Source: DASZIT01 sp963709665 (GTDB lineage Bacteria; Actinomycetota; Acidimicrobiia; Acidimicrobiales; RAAP-2). Taken from it: DNA of 64,000 nt. The stretch covers positions 45,970 to 109,969 of the forward strand of contig CAVPWU010000008.1 in NCBI GenBank assembly GCA_963709665.1, read 5' to 3'. The translations under genes and the position numbers were made by a program. Shown here piece after piece: positions 33,343 to 42,435 of this stretch. Under the pieces are notes generated by a model. It had not been told where the DNA came from. It searched no databases and worked only from the letters and a program-made list of their open reading frames with translations. Each line of letters begins with the position of its first letter. Within the stretch, counting starts at the first letter, position 1.

Positions 33343-35478
33343 TCACCGGTCGTCGTCGGCACCGACCGAGGCGGGCACCGGCGGGTCGGTGGCCCCGGCG
33401 TCGGGAAGGACCAGCCCGCCCCCGCCGGGGGCGTGGGCCGGGGCGCCGGCCCCGTCGGCCCCAGTCGGCTCGGGCGTGGGTGCGTGGACGTCGACCACCG
33501 GACGGGAGACCGGGTCGGTGGGCCGTCGGCGCCGGCCGGGGACGGCCGACAGCACCGAGCCCAGCGCCACCAGGATGCCGCCGACCCACAGCCACTCCAC
33601 CAGCGGCTGCACCACCACCCCGAAGGTCCACACCTTGCCGGTGGCCGGGGTGGCGTCGATGGTCAGGTAGACATCCTGGCGCCAGGTGGAGTCGATGGCC
33701 GGGGTGCCCACGTCCTGGGAGCCGGTCCCGAAGCTGCTGATGGCCGGGGTGTAGCTACCCCGACCGTCGACCCGGAGGACCGCCTGGAGCTCGGAGACCG
33801 CCGGCGACGTCACGTTCCTGAGCCCCAGGAACTCGATGGTGTGGCCCTCGTAGACCGTCGACTGGCCGGGGGTGAGCCGCACCTCGGTCCGGTGGCCGAA
33901 GGCGCTGGCGGCGGCCAGGCCGACGGCCAGCACCACCACCCCGAGGTGGACGATCATGCCGCCGTTGGCCCGGCCCACCAGGCCGTGCCATCCGGCCAGC
34001 CAGGCCCGGGACGGGGGCACCCCGGCCCCCCGGGCGCCCCGGTGCGCCGATCGCACCGACAGCACCAGCGCCCGGCCCGCCGACCCGGCGGCGAAGGCCC
34101 CGAGGCCGAAGGCGACCAGCGGCTCGAGGCCGTGGATGCCGGCCAGGACGCAGATCACCACCACCAGCACGGCCAGGGTGGCCGGCACGGCCAGGCGGCC
34201 CCGCATCACCTCGAGGGTGGTCTTCCGCCACGGTAGCGCCGGGGCCACCGCCATCAGGAAGAGGAGGGCGAGGCCGATGGGCACCACCAGCCGGTTGAAG
34301 TACGGGGCGCCCACCGTGATCTGCTGCCCGTTGTTCAGGGCCTCGTAGAGGAGCGGGAAGACCGTCCCCAGGAGCACCACCACCGCGAAGGCCACGAACA
34401 GCAGGTTGTTGGCCAGGAACGCCCCCTCCCGGCTGACCGGCGAGTCGATGCCACCGACCGATCGCAGGCGGTCGCCTCGCCAGGCGATGAGCCCGACGCC
34501 GGTGACCACCACCAGGCCGAAGAAGCCCAGGAGGAGCGGGCCGATGGTGGAGTCGGAGAAGGCGTGCACCGACTGGATCACCCCCGACCGGGTGAGGAAG
34601 GTGCCGAGGATGGTCAGGCTGAAGGTGGCGATGACCAGCGACAGGTTCCAGACCCGGAGGAGGCCGCGGCGCTCCTGCACCATCACCGAGTGGAGGTAGG
34701 CGGTGCCGATCAGCCAGGGCATGAACGAGGCGTTCTCCACCGGGTCCCAGGCCCAGAACCCGCCCCAGCCCAGCACCTGGTACGACCAGAGGGCCCCGAG
34801 CATGATGCCCACCGTCAGGGACGTCCAGGCGAAGAGGGTCCAGCCCCGGGTCTCGCGCTGCCAGGCGTCGTCGAGACGACCGGTGATCAACGAGGCGATG
34901 GCGAAGGCGAAGGGGATGGTGAACCCGACGAACCCCAGGTACAGCAGGGGCGGGTGAATGGCCTGGAGCGGGTTGTCCTGCAGGAGCGAGTTGGGGCCCG
35001 CCCCGTCCCGGGGGATGGCCCCGACCACGTGCTGGAAGGGGTCGGCGGCGTGCAGCATCAGCCCGAAGAAGAAGGCGGTGACCACGTAGACCACCAGGGT
35101 GGCCCAGGCCACCAGCGGCTCGGCCGCCCGCTTGCGGAACCGCCAGACCATGACGGTGGCGTAGCCCCCGAGGATGACCCCCCACAGCAGGATCGATCCG
35201 GCCAACGCCGACCAGAGCCCGGTGATGGAGTACAGCACCGGGGTCTCCCGGCTGTTGTTGTCGGCCACGAAGGCCAGGGAGAAGTCGTGGGCGATCAGGG
35301 CGTGCTCCATGGCCGCCGCCGCCACCAGCCCGCCGATCAGGACCACCGGGGCGTAGAGCTGGCCGCTCCGGATGGTGGACTCCCGCCCGCGGGCCAGGCC
35401 GACGGCCAGGACCACCACCCCCACCACGGCGGCGGCGAAGGCCAGGACCACCCCGGTGTGGCCGAGGGCGACGTTCAC
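33343..35478 (-). CDS. ccmF: Cytochrome c haem lyase subunit CcmF
   Basis: This 711-residue polytopic membrane protein has the tryptophan-rich WWD haem-handling motif WGGFWAWDPVENASFMPW near residue 225-245. It also has conserved segments PLLYLGFVG, RSGVIQSVHAF and a large C-terminal periplasmic loop region (LTPGQSTVYEGHTIEFLG) before the last helix. It joins haem from CcmE to apocytochrome. Length is slightly above the usual 650 because of a Pro/Gly-rich C-terminal tail. GTG at 35478 overlaps the ccmE stop by 4 bases. Confidence 0.95.
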   Translation of the reverse strand: MNVALGHTGVVLAFAAAVVGVVVLAVGLARGRESTIRSGQLYAPVVLIGGLVAAAAMEHALIAHDFSLAFVADNNSRETPVLYSITGLWSALAGSILLWGVILGGYATVMVWRFRKRAAEPLVAWATLVVYVVTAFFFGLMLHAADPFQHVVGAIPRDGAGPNSLLQDNPLQAIHPPLLYLGFVGFTIPFAFAIASLITGRLDDAWQRETRGWTLFAWTSLTVGIMLGALWSYQVLGWGGFWAWDPVENASFMPWLIGTAYLHSVMVQERRGLLRVWNLSLVIATFSLTILGTFLTRSGVIQSVHAFSDSTIGPLLLGFFGLVVVTGVGLIAWRGDRLRSVGGIDSPVSREGAFLANNLLFVAFAVVVLLGTVFPLLYEALNNGQQITVGAPYFNRLVVPIGLALLFLMAVAPALPWRKTTLEVMRGRLAVPATLAVLVVVICVLAGIHGLEPLVAFGLGAFAAGSAGRALVLSVRSAHRGARGAGVPPSRAWLAGWHGLVGRANGGMIVHLGVVVLAVGLAAASAFGHRTEVRLTPGQSTVYEGHTIEFLGLRNVTSPAVSELQAVLRVDGRGSYTPAISSFGTGSQDVGTPAIDSTWRQDVYLTIDATPATGKVWTFGVVVQPLVEWLWVGGILVALGSVLSAVPGRRRRPTDPVSRPVVDVHAPTPEPTGADGAGAPAHAPGGGGLVLPDAGATDPPVPASVGADDDR

Positions 35479-35957
35479 CGCTTGGACCCGTTGGGGGCGG
35501 TGACCCGGCCGGGGTTGGCGGCGATGTAGCTGGCGGTGTGCTTGACCAGGATCTGGTCGGAGGCGAAGGCGGTACCGGCGAAGTGGCCGACGGCGATCAC
35601 CGGGATGTCGTTCTGGAAGAGCTGCGGAGGGCTCCCGGTGTTCACCACCCGGAGGGAGTCGCCCCCGGCGCTGAGGGTGAAGTCGACCCCGACGGCGGTG
35701 TGGCTGATGGAGCCGGGCACCACCAGCCCCTCGAGATTGAAGGTCCGGTCCCCCAGGGTGCCCTTCTGGTGGAGGGCCTGGTCCACGGTGAGGTAGTAGT
35801 CGAGGGCGCTGCCCAGGCCCTTCACCACCAGGAACCCGAAGGCGCCGACCAGGACCAGCCCCACCACCACGTAGCGGACCCGGTGGCGGGCCCGTTCGGG
35901 GGTCGGCGGAGGTGGGGCCGACGGGGTCGGCGCCGGAGCCGGGGGGGCGGTGGTCAT
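35475..35957 (-). CDS. ccmE: Cytochrome c maturation haem chaperone CcmE
   Basis: The 160-residue protein has a Pro-rich cytoplasmic tail, one anchor helix (YVVVGLVLVGAFGFLVV) and an OB-fold periplasmic domain. The haem-binding His and its partner Tyr are in VKHTASY, the same His-x3-Tyr spacing as the HxxxY-type bacterial CcmE. It holds haem covalently between CcmABCD and CcmF. Start and stop overlap its neighbours by 4 bases each (ATGA/GTGA), indicating strict translational coupling in the operon. Confidence 0.92.
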   Translation of the reverse strand: MTTAPPAPAPTPSAPPPPTPERARHRVRYVVVGLVLVGAFGFLVVKGLGSALDYYLTVDQALHQKGTLGDRTFNLEGLVVPGSISHTAVGVDFTLSAGGDSLRVVNTGSPPQLFQNDIPVIAVGHFAGTAFASDQILVKHTASYIAANPGRVTAPNGSKR

Positions 35958-36121
35958 TCCGACGGCGGGTCGACGACGGCGGCCGGCCCGCTGCCGGCGG
36001 CGTGGGATGCCTCGACCCGGGCCGCCACCCGGGTCCACCGGCGGCGACGCCAGGCCAGCTGGAGGCCGTAGAGGAAGAGGATGCCCAACACGATGGAGTA
36101 GCCGGCGACCACGTAGTTCAT
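35954..36121 (-). CDS. ccmD: Small CcmD-like membrane protein
   Basis: A 55-residue reading frame starts MNYVVAGYSIVLGILFLYGL, giving a single transmembrane helix, and continues with a basic stretch AWRRRRWTRVAARVEA. That is the size, topology and operon position (between ccmC and ccmE) of CcmD, which stabilises the CcmABC-CcmE complex. It overlaps ccmC and ccmE by 4 bases on each side, which argues strongly that it is translated even though it is very short. Confidence 0.85.
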   Translation of the reverse strand: MNYVVAGYSIVLGILFLYGLQLAWRRRRWTRVAARVEASHAAGSGPAAVVDPPSE

Positions 36122-36993
36122 CGGGCCGCCTCCACCGGGGTCTCCGCCGGGGCCTCCACCGGGGCGGGGCCGGCGGCACCTTCGGCCTGGCGCTCGAGGA
36201 TGGCCACCTCCAGCTCGCCGGTACCCAGGTAGTCCTCCAGGGCGCCGATCCGGTAGCGCACCAGGAGCATCCAGACGAAGACCAGGGTCAGGGCGATGAA
36301 CCCGAGGAGCAGGGTCCAGGCCATCGAGCCGTGGATGGTGGGCGACAGGTTGGCGTTCAGGACGGTGGCGCCCTGGTGGAGGGTCTTCCACCAGACCACC
36401 GAGAAGTGGACCAGGGGGATGTCGACGGCGGCGAACAGGGCGGCGAAGGCGCACCGCTTGGCCCGCACGTCGGGCTCGGCGGGCACCCGCCGGAGGGCCA
36501 GGTAGCCGAGGAAGAGGACCAGCAGCACGGCGGTCAGGGTCAGCCTGGCGTCCCAGGCCCACCACACCCCCCAGGTGGGCCGCCCCCAGATGGAGCCGGA
36601 GATGAGGGTGCAGACGTTGAACACCACCCCCACCTCGACGGCGGCGGCGGCCAGCCGGTCCCAGAAGAAGGAGCGGGTGCGGGGCCACAGGTAGAGCAGG
36701 CTGCTGAGGGCGGCGAGCCCGAAGGCCAGGTAGAGGGCGACCCACGCCACCCCCGGGTGGATGTACACCAGCCGCACCAGGTCGCCCTGGACCTTGTCGG
36801 GCGGCGTCACCCACAGGCCCAGCCAGACGGTCAGGGCGACGGTGACCGCCGCCGAGAGCCCGATGATCCGGGTGGTCCACACCATCCGGGGCGACTGGAC
36901 CAGCCCCGGAGGCAGGGCCCCCGCCGACGGCGGCGGGTCGGTGGTGACGGGCGCCTCGGGGGGCGCGGTGGCCTCGGGTCGGGTGGTCGTCAT
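36118..36993 (-). CDS. ccmC: Haem exporter / CcmC protein
   Basis: This 291-residue membrane protein has about six helices after a 40-residue cytoplasmic tail. It has the WWD motif WGVWWAWDARLT, an upstream conserved VYIHPGVAWVAL (axial His) and the later HFSVVWWKTLHQGATV. CcmC presents haem to CcmE. ATG at 36993 overlaps the ccmB stop (ATGA), and the 3' end overlaps ccmD. A Glu/Pro/Ala-rich C-terminal tail is longer than in proteobacterial homologues. Confidence 0.93.
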   Translation of the reverse strand: MTTTRPEATAPPEAPVTTDPPPSAGALPPGLVQSPRMVWTTRIIGLSAAVTVALTVWLGLWVTPPDKVQGDLVRLVYIHPGVAWVALYLAFGLAALSSLLYLWPRTRSFFWDRLAAAAVEVGVVFNVCTLISGSIWGRPTWGVWWAWDARLTLTAVLLVLFLGYLALRRVPAEPDVRAKRCAFAALFAAVDIPLVHFSVVWWKTLHQGATVLNANLSPTIHGSMAWTLLLGFIALTLVFVWMLLVRYRIGALEDYLGTGELEVAILERQAEGAAGPAPVEAPAETPVEAAR

Positions 36994-37661
36994 GCTGACT
37001 CCTGGATCGGTCCGTACACGACCACCCCGAGGGCCAGGTACACAGCGTCGAATGCGATGAGCAGGTAGAACCAGGGGCGGGCGTCGGAGGCGGTCCCCCC
37101 GCTGAGCCCGGCCTGCCAGATGCGGGTGCCGGCCAGGAGCACCGGCAGCACCACCGGCAGCAGCAAAAAGGGCAGCAGCGTCTCCCGGACCCGCAGGCCG
37201 GCGGAGAGCGCCCCGTACAGGACGCCGGCCGCCGCCAGGCCGGCCGTGGCCAGCAGGCACGAGGCCACGATGACCCAGTAGGTCTCGATGCGCGCCCCGT
37301 AGAGGAGGACCACGCCCACGGCGAGCACCGCCTCGAGCGCCAGCAGCTGGGTGCCGACGGAGAGCGCCTTGCCCAGGAACTGGCCGGCCGGGTCGAGGCC
37401 CGACAGGCGGAGCCCGTCCCGTGCCCCGTCCCCCGCCTCCACCGACACGCTCCGCTGCACGGACAGCACGGTGCAGAACAGGACCGCCACCCAGAACAGG
37501 CCGGGGGCCCCCTTGGCCATCGGCGCCCGGGCGGGCCCCAGGGCGAAGGCGAACAGGGCCAGGGCCACCACCCCGAAGGGCACCACCTGGCTCAGGGCCA
37601 CCCGGGAGCGGGCCTCGATGCGGAGGTCCTTGCCCGCCACCAGCAGGGTGTCACGCCACAT
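36990..37661 (-). CDS. ccmB: Haem exporter ABC permease CcmB
   Basis: The 223-residue permease starts MWRDTLLVAGKDLRIEARSR and has six hydrophobic segments, including FWVAVLFCTVLSVQRS and the family-typical LPFLLLPVVLPVLLAG. With CcmA it forms the ABC module that releases holo-CcmE. ATG at 37661 overlaps the 3' end of ccmA by 11 bases; the longer frame upstream is a shadow of ccmA. Confidence 0.92.
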   Translation of the reverse strand: MWRDTLLVAGKDLRIEARSRVALSQVVPFGVVALALFAFALGPARAPMAKGAPGLFWVAVLFCTVLSVQRSVSVEAGDGARDGLRLSGLDPAGQFLGKALSVGTQLLALEAVLAVGVVLLYGARIETYWVIVASCLLATAGLAAAGVLYGALSAGLRVRETLLPFLLLPVVLPVLLAGTRIWQAGLSGGTASDARPWFYLLIAFDAVYLALGVVVYGPIQESA

Positions 37662-38400
37662 GGGCCACCTCCGCGGTGTGCGTCGCCGGGGGGGCGGCGG
37701 CCGCGGCCGGCTCCCCCGGTGCCCGGGCCGGGAGCAGGATCCGCTCGTCGGTGACCCGACCGCCGGTGACGGTGATCGACCGGGTGGCCAGCGGTGCCAG
37801 CAGCTCCGGCTCGTGGGAGGCCACCACCACGGTGGCACCCGCCTCCCCCGCCTCGGCGATCAGCTCGTTGAGCAGGCGGCGGGCGGCAGCGTCCAGGCCG
37901 GCGTGGGGCTCGTCGAGCAGCCACAGCTCGGGGGCACGGGCCACCAGGGCGGCCATGGCCACCCGGCGACGCTGGCCGGCCGACAGCTTGGCGGCCGGGG
38001 TCCGGGCCAGGCGGCCGGTGAGGCCCAGGCGCTCGCAGGCCTGGTCGATCCGGGAGGTGGGGGCGCCGGCGGCCCGGACGGCGAACCGGACGTTCTCCCG
38101 GACGGTCAGCTCGTCATAGAGGTGGGAGGCGTGGGCCAGGAACCCCACCCGCCGACGGACGGCGGTGCGGTAGCGGACGGGGTCGAGGCCGAGGACGGTG
38201 AGTCGCCCGGAGCTGACCGGCACCAGGCCGGCCACCACCCGCAGGAGGCTGGTCTTGCCGGCCCCGTTGGGTCCCTCGACCAGCACCATCTCTCCGGTGC
38301 CGACCTCGAGGTCGACGCCGGAGAGCAGCGGGAACCGTCCGGACAACGCAACGACGTGGCGTAGGGACAGTGCGGGAGTGGGGGGAGCTGCGGGGGCCAT
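37651..38400 (-). CDS. ccmA: Haem exporter ABC ATPase CcmA
   Basis: This 249-residue ATPase has Walker A GPNGAGKTS near residue 43, the signature LSAGQRRRVAMA, Walker B LWLLDEPHAGLD and the H-loop ASHEPE. It drives the CcmABCD complex with CcmB. It is the first gene of the eight-gene ccm operon running leftward to 31399. A 94-base gap separates it from ccdA upstream, with possible promoter space and no strong signal that I can see. Confidence 0.92.
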   Translation of the reverse strand: MAPAAPPTPALSLRHVVALSGRFPLLSGVDLEVGTGEMVLVEGPNGAGKTSLLRVVAGLVPVSSGRLTVLGLDPVRYRTAVRRRVGFLAHASHLYDELTVRENVRFAVRAAGAPTSRIDQACERLGLTGRLARTPAAKLSAGQRRRVAMAALVARAPELWLLDEPHAGLDAAARRLLNELIAEAGEAGATVVVASHEPELLAPLATRSITVTGGRVTDERILLPARAPGEPAAAAAPPATHTAEVAHVA

Positions 38401-38494
38401 AGCCGGAGGCCCATGCTACGGGGGCGGGTGGTCCCGGGCCAGGCGGGGCCCCGGGGGCCCACCCCGGCCGACGGCCGCCGGGCGGCCCGGGGGC

Positions 38495-39348
38495 TCAGCT
38501 GCTGGCCAGCCGCCCGAGGTGGAGACGCTCCAGGAGGGTCGAGATGTGGGCGGAGAGCACGTCGACATTGCCGGTGAGCAGCAGGAGCCCGAAGACCACC
38601 AGGACCAGGCCACCGACCAGGTCGACGTAGCGGAGCCGGCCCCGGACCCGTCCCAGCAGGTCGGTCATCCGGCCGAAGGCCAGGCCGAACAGGAGGAACG
38701 GCACCCCCAGCCCCAGGGAGTAGGCCAGCAGCAGGGCGATCCCCCCGGTGGTGGTGCCCCCGGTCCCGGCGGCCAGGGCCAGGACGCTCCCCAGCACCGG
38801 CCCGATGCAGGGTGTCCAGGCGAAGGCGAACGCCACCCCCATCACCGGGGCGGCCCACGATCCCAGCATCGAGGGTCGCACGTCGAACCGCCGCTCCCCC
38901 CGATGACCCGCGGGAGTCGGACCCCGGCGGCCATGGCCACCATGACGGCGCCGAAGGCCACGATGACCAGCCCGGAGAGGATCTCGAGCTCCCGCTTGTG
39001 GGTGGTGAGGACGTGCCCCACCGTCGACGCCGAGGCGCCCAGCATGGTGAAGACCACGGTGAACCCGGCGATGAAGAGGAGGATCCCGCGGAGCAGGCGG
39101 GCCCGTTCGGTCCGGCGCTCGACGGCGGTGAGGGTGGTGCCCTCCGCCGGGTGGTCGTCCGGTCCGGCGCCGTCCACCCGCCGGTCGGCACCCAGGGCCT
39201 CGAGCTCGGCGGCCGACAGGCCGGACACCATCGAGACGTAGCCGGGGACCAGGGGCAGCACGCACGGCGAGATGAAGGAGAGCATCCCCGCCCCGAACGC
39301 CACCAGCAGACCCAGCGGGTCGGCATGGAGGGTGAGGGCCGGGATCAT
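38495..39348 (-). pseudogene. ccdA: CcdA-type cytochrome c biogenesis transmembrane protein, single-base frameshift
   Basis: Two frames together make one CcdA. Residues 1 to about 150 (FGAGMLSFISPCVLPLVPGY, first redox Cys) end at VRLPRVIGG. The rest (WAAPVMGVAFAFAWTPCIGPVLG, second Cys) continues in another frame to 38495. The break is at the six-C run 38896-38901; one more base restores GGERRFDVRPS and a 284-residue protein of normal length. CcdA passes electrons from cytosolic thioredoxin to TlpA/ResA. The intact flanks suggest a very recent mutation or an undercalled homopolymer. ATG at 39348 has GGAG upstream. Confidence 0.85.
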
Positions 39349-39423
39349 GGAACTCCAGTGAACACGGACCCGGGCCGACCGGCCAACCGCCGGTACCACC
39401 CGGGACCGGTCCCCGGGGGGTGG

Positions 39424-40395
39424 TCAGGCGTTCTGGCGGTTGACCAGGGCCACGTCGGCCTCGACCATCATCTGCACCAGGGAGGTGAAGTCCACGTCGC
39501 GGTGCCAGCCGAGGGCCTTCTCCGCCTTGGCCGGGTCCCCGACCAGGAGGTCGACCTCGGCAGGGCGCAGGAAGCGCTCGTCGATCGTCACGTACTTCTC
39601 CCAGTCGAGGTCGACGGCGGCGAACGACAGCTCCACCAGCTCCTTGACCGAGTGGGTCTCCCCGGTGGCCACCACGTAGTCGTCGGGCTGGTCCTGCTGG
39701 AGCATCAGCCACATGGCCCGCACGTAGTCGGCGGCGAACCCCCAGTCGCGTTGGGCGTCGAGGTTGCCCAGGGCCAGGGTGGTGTCCAGGCCGGCCTTGA
39801 TCCGGGCCACCCCGTGGGTGACCTTGCGGGTGACGAACTCGAGGCCGCGGCGGGGGGACTCGTGGTTGAACAGGATCCCCGACGAGGCGTGGAGGTCGTA
39901 GCTCTCGCGGTAGTTGACGGTGATCCAGTGGCCGTAGACCTTGGCCACCCCGTAGGGGCTCCGGGGGTAGAAGGGGGTCTCCTCGCGCTGGGGGACCTCC
40001 TGGACCTTGCCGAACATCTCCGACGAGCTGGCCTGGTAGAAGCGGATCTCCGGGTCGACGGTCCGGATGGCGTCGAGCACCCGGGTGACCCCCAGGGCGG
40101 TGGTCTCGCCGGTGAGCATCGGCTGGCTCCAGGAGGTCTGGACGAACGACTGGGCGGCCAGGTTGTAGACCTCGCTGGGACGGTGGTCCCGGAGGATGTT
40201 GAACATCGACACCTCGTCGATGAGGTCGCCGGCCACCAGGGTGATCCGGTCCTGGATGTGGGCGATGCGCTCGAAGTTGACGGTGCTCGACCGCCGCACC
40301 ATGCCGAAGACCTCGTAGCCCTGGTCGAGGAGGAACTCGGCCAGGTAGGAACCGTCCTGACCGGTGACGCCGGTGATCAGTGCTCGCTTGGCCAT
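39424..40395 (-). CDS. gmd: GDP-mannose 4,6-dehydratase
   Basis: The 323-residue SDR protein starts AKRALITGVTGQDGSYLAEFLLDQGYEV, the textbook GMD N-terminus. It has the catalytic SSSEMFG and YGVAKVYGHWITVNYRESY, plus GILFNHESPRRG. It converts GDP-mannose to GDP-4-keto-6-deoxymannose for fucose, rhamnose or related deoxysugars. No GDP-fucose synthase or reductase is adjacent. ATG at 40395 has GAGGAG upstream and starts 23 bases after the enoyl-CoA hydratase stop on the same strand. Confidence 0.94.
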   Translation of the reverse strand: MAKRALITGVTGQDGSYLAEFLLDQGYEVFGMVRRSSTVNFERIAHIQDRITLVAGDLIDEVSMFNILRDHRPSEVYNLAAQSFVQTSWSQPMLTGETTALGVTRVLDAIRTVDPEIRFYQASSSEMFGKVQEVPQREETPFYPRSPYGVAKVYGHWITVNYRESYDLHASSGILFNHESPRRGLEFVTRKVTHGVARIKAGLDTTLALGNLDAQRDWGFAADYVRAMWLMLQQDQPDDYVVATGETHSVKELVELSFAAVDLDWEKYVTIDERFLRPAEVDLLVGDPAKAEKALGWHRDVDFTSLVQMMVEADVALVNRQNA

Positions 40396-40418
40396 GCTCT
40401 GGTGTGCTCCTCGGGGGT

Positions 40419-41271
40419 TCAGTTGTCCTGGGTGTCGTCGGCGACCTGCCACGACGGTGGCCGCTTCTCCATGAAGGCGGCGATGCCCTCCGCCGCCTCG
40501 GCGGTCTGACTGGTCACGGTCAGCATCGAGTGCAGGAGGGGCAGCGCCTCGGTGGCCGCTGAGTCCAGCACAGCGTAGAACGATTCTCGCCCCAGTCTCA
40601 TCGATCCCGGTGGTTTCGAGGCCAGGACGGCGGCCAGCTCGGCCACCGCGGCGTCGAGCTCGGCCTCGGGGACCACCCGGGTCGACGAACCCGATCCGGT
40701 CCGCCTCCTCCGCCCCCACCACCCGGGCGGTGAGCATCAGCTCCAGGGCCTTCTTCGGGGGCATGGAGCGGAGCATCGGCACCGTCACCATGTAGGGCCA
40801 CAGCCCGACGTTCAGCTCCGGGGCGCCGAACCGGGCCCCCTCGGAGGCGATGACCAGGTCACAGGCCAGGGCCAGGCCGAAGCCACCGGCCATCGCCCAC
40901 CCCTGGACCCGGGCGATGGTGGGCTTGCCCAGGTGCCACAGCTCCTCGAAGAGCTCGGCCAGCCACCCCCGGGCGGCGTGGTGGTCGGCGAAGGCGTCGG
41001 TCCCGCCCCCGGCGCCGTGGGGGGCCATGCCCGAGAGGTCGGCCCCGGCGCAGAAGGCCCGGTCGCCGGCCCCGGCCAGCACCACCACCCGGACGGCGGG
41101 GTCCACCTTGGCCTCGGCCAGGTGCCGGCGGAGCCCGGCGATCACCTCCCAGGTCATGGCGTTGCGCCGCTCGGGCCGGTTGATGGTGAGGGTGAGGACC
41201 GGACCCCTGCGAACGGCCAGCAGGTCGGTGGACGGCTCCGGATCGGCGGGGGTCTGCGGCTCGGCGGTCAC
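40419..41271 (-). pseudogene. Enoyl-CoA hydratase/isomerase family protein, single-base frameshift
   Basis: The first about 200 residues carry the crotonase signatures (LTINRPERRNAM, CAGADLSGM, oxyanion GWAMAGGFGLALACDLVIAS, LWPYMVTVPML). They run out of frame after DRIGFVD. The last 80 residues (VVPEAELDAAVAELAAVLASK ... EGIAAFMEKRPPSW) are in another frame. One extra base in the GGG at 40679-40681 explains it; removing it gives a 283-residue enzyme with GFVDRVVPEAEL, the normal family text. Either a sequencing error or a recent inactivation. GTG at 41271. Confidence 0.82.
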
Positions 41272-41330
41272 TCCGCAGCACGGTAGCCGCTGGGCGCCCG
41301 GGCACCGGGGGACCGGCCGGGGCCCGCTCG

Positions 41331-42392
41331 GTGGCGCACTACCGTGGCGCCATCCCGACCGCCGCCCTGCTCTCGTTCCGCCTCGGAGGCCCGGACGGCG
41401 TGGCCGTCGAGGCGGCCAAGTGGGCCGGGGCGCTGGCCCGGCTGGGGTACTCGATCACCACGGTGGCCGGGGACGGGCCGGTCGACCACCTCCTCCCCGG
41501 ACTGGCCATCGGCGCCGCCGAGCCACCCGGGGAGGCGGACCTGGCCCGGGCGCTGGACGACGCCGACCTGGTGGTGGTGGAGAATCTCTGCTCGCTCCCC
41601 CTCAACCCGGCGGCGGCCCGGGTGGTGGCCCGGGTCCTGGCCGGCCGGCCGGCCGTCCTCCACCACCACGACCTCCCGTGGCAGCGCCCGTGGTTCGCCG
41701 ACCACGGACCACCCCCGGACGATCCGCGCTGGACCCACGTCACCATCAACGAGCGCAGCCGGCGAGAGCTGGCCGACCGGGGGATCCCCGCCACCACGGT
41801 GTACAACTCGTTCGACACCGGGCGTCCGGTGGTGGTCGACCCGGAGGCGCGCCGCCGGCTGCGGTCCGCCCTGGGGGTGGCGGACCACGGACGGCTGGTC
41901 GTCCAGCCGACCCGGGCGCTGCCCCGCAAGAACATCGCCGGAGGCATGGCGGCCGCCCATGCCCTGGGCGCCACCTACTGGCTGGTCGGCCCCCCGGAGG
42001 ACGGCTTCGACCCCGAGCTCGACCGCCTGGTGTCGGGAGCGGAGGGGTCGGTGGTGCTGGGCTGGCCCGAGGGGGCGCCGGCCCCCGGGATCGACGCCGC
42101 CTACGCCGCCGGCGACGTGATCGCCCTGCCCTCCACCTGGGAGGGGTTCGGCAACCCGTCGGTGGAGTCGGCCGTCCACCGGCGGCCCCTGCTCATCGGC
42201 CCCTACCCGGTGGCGGCCGAGTTGGCCGCCTTCGGGTTCCGCTGGTTCGGCCTCGACCAGGTGGACGCCCTGGCCACCTGGCTCGACCGGCCCGATCCGG
42301 AGCTGCTCGACCACAACTGGGCGGTCGCCGACGCCCACTTCTCGCTCCGCGACCTGCCCGGGCGCCTGGCCCGGGTGCTCCCGGTTCCGTGA
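41331..42392 (+). CDS. Glycosyltransferase, GT4-like
   Basis: The 353-residue protein has a two-Rossmann GT-B layout. The N-terminal half starts with LLSFRLGGPDGVAVEAAKWAGAL. The C-terminal half has VQPTRALPRKNIAGGMAAA, a nucleotide-sugar region YAAGDVIALPSTWEGFGNPSVESAVHRRPLL and the retaining-GT acidic pair in EGFGNPSVE. It probably transfers a hexose to a lipid or glycan acceptor; donor and acceptor are unknown. It is divergent from the enoyl-CoA hydratase gene. The start is uncertain; GTG at 41331 is the first in frame. Confidence 0.82.
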   Translation: MAHYRGAIPTAALLSFRLGGPDGVAVEAAKWAGALARLGYSITTVAGDGPVDHLLPGLAIGAAEPPGEADLARALDDADLVVVENLCSLPLNPAAARVVARVLAGRPAVLHHHDLPWQRPWFADHGPPPDDPRWTHVTINERSRRELADRGIPATTVYNSFDTGRPVVVDPEARRRLRSALGVADHGRLVVQPTRALPRKNIAGGMAAAHALGATYWLVGPPEDGFDPELDRLVSGAEGSVVLGWPEGAPAPGIDAAYAAGDVIALPSTWEGFGNPSVESAVHRRPLLIGPYPVAAELAAFGFRWFGLDQVDALATWLDRPDPELLDHNWAVADAHFSLRDLPGRLARVLPVP

Positions 42393-42422
42393 GGAGCCCG
42401 GGGGGCGGAATCGGTCCACGAC

Positions 42423-42428
42423 TACCAT
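42423..42428 (+). promoter_or_regulatory. Leaderless-type -10 hexamer for the TetR gene
   Basis: TACCAT ends 7 bases before the ATG at 42436, which favours that start over the ATG at 42427 inside the hexamer. Confidence 0.4.
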
Positions 42429-42435
42429 GTCCGGG

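Noticed and set aside
38896..38901. Programmed ribosomal frameshifting at the six-C run in ccdA
   Set aside because: CcdA homologues are not known to need frameshifting, no stimulatory structure is evident, and two similar single-base breaks lie within 5 kb, so error or mutation is simpler.
39424..41271. Apparent 615-residue fusion of enoyl-CoA hydratase and GDP-mannose dehydratase
   Set aside because: The joining stretch is out-of-frame hydratase sequence after a one-base frameshift, and gmd has its own ribosome-binding site and ATG at 40395.
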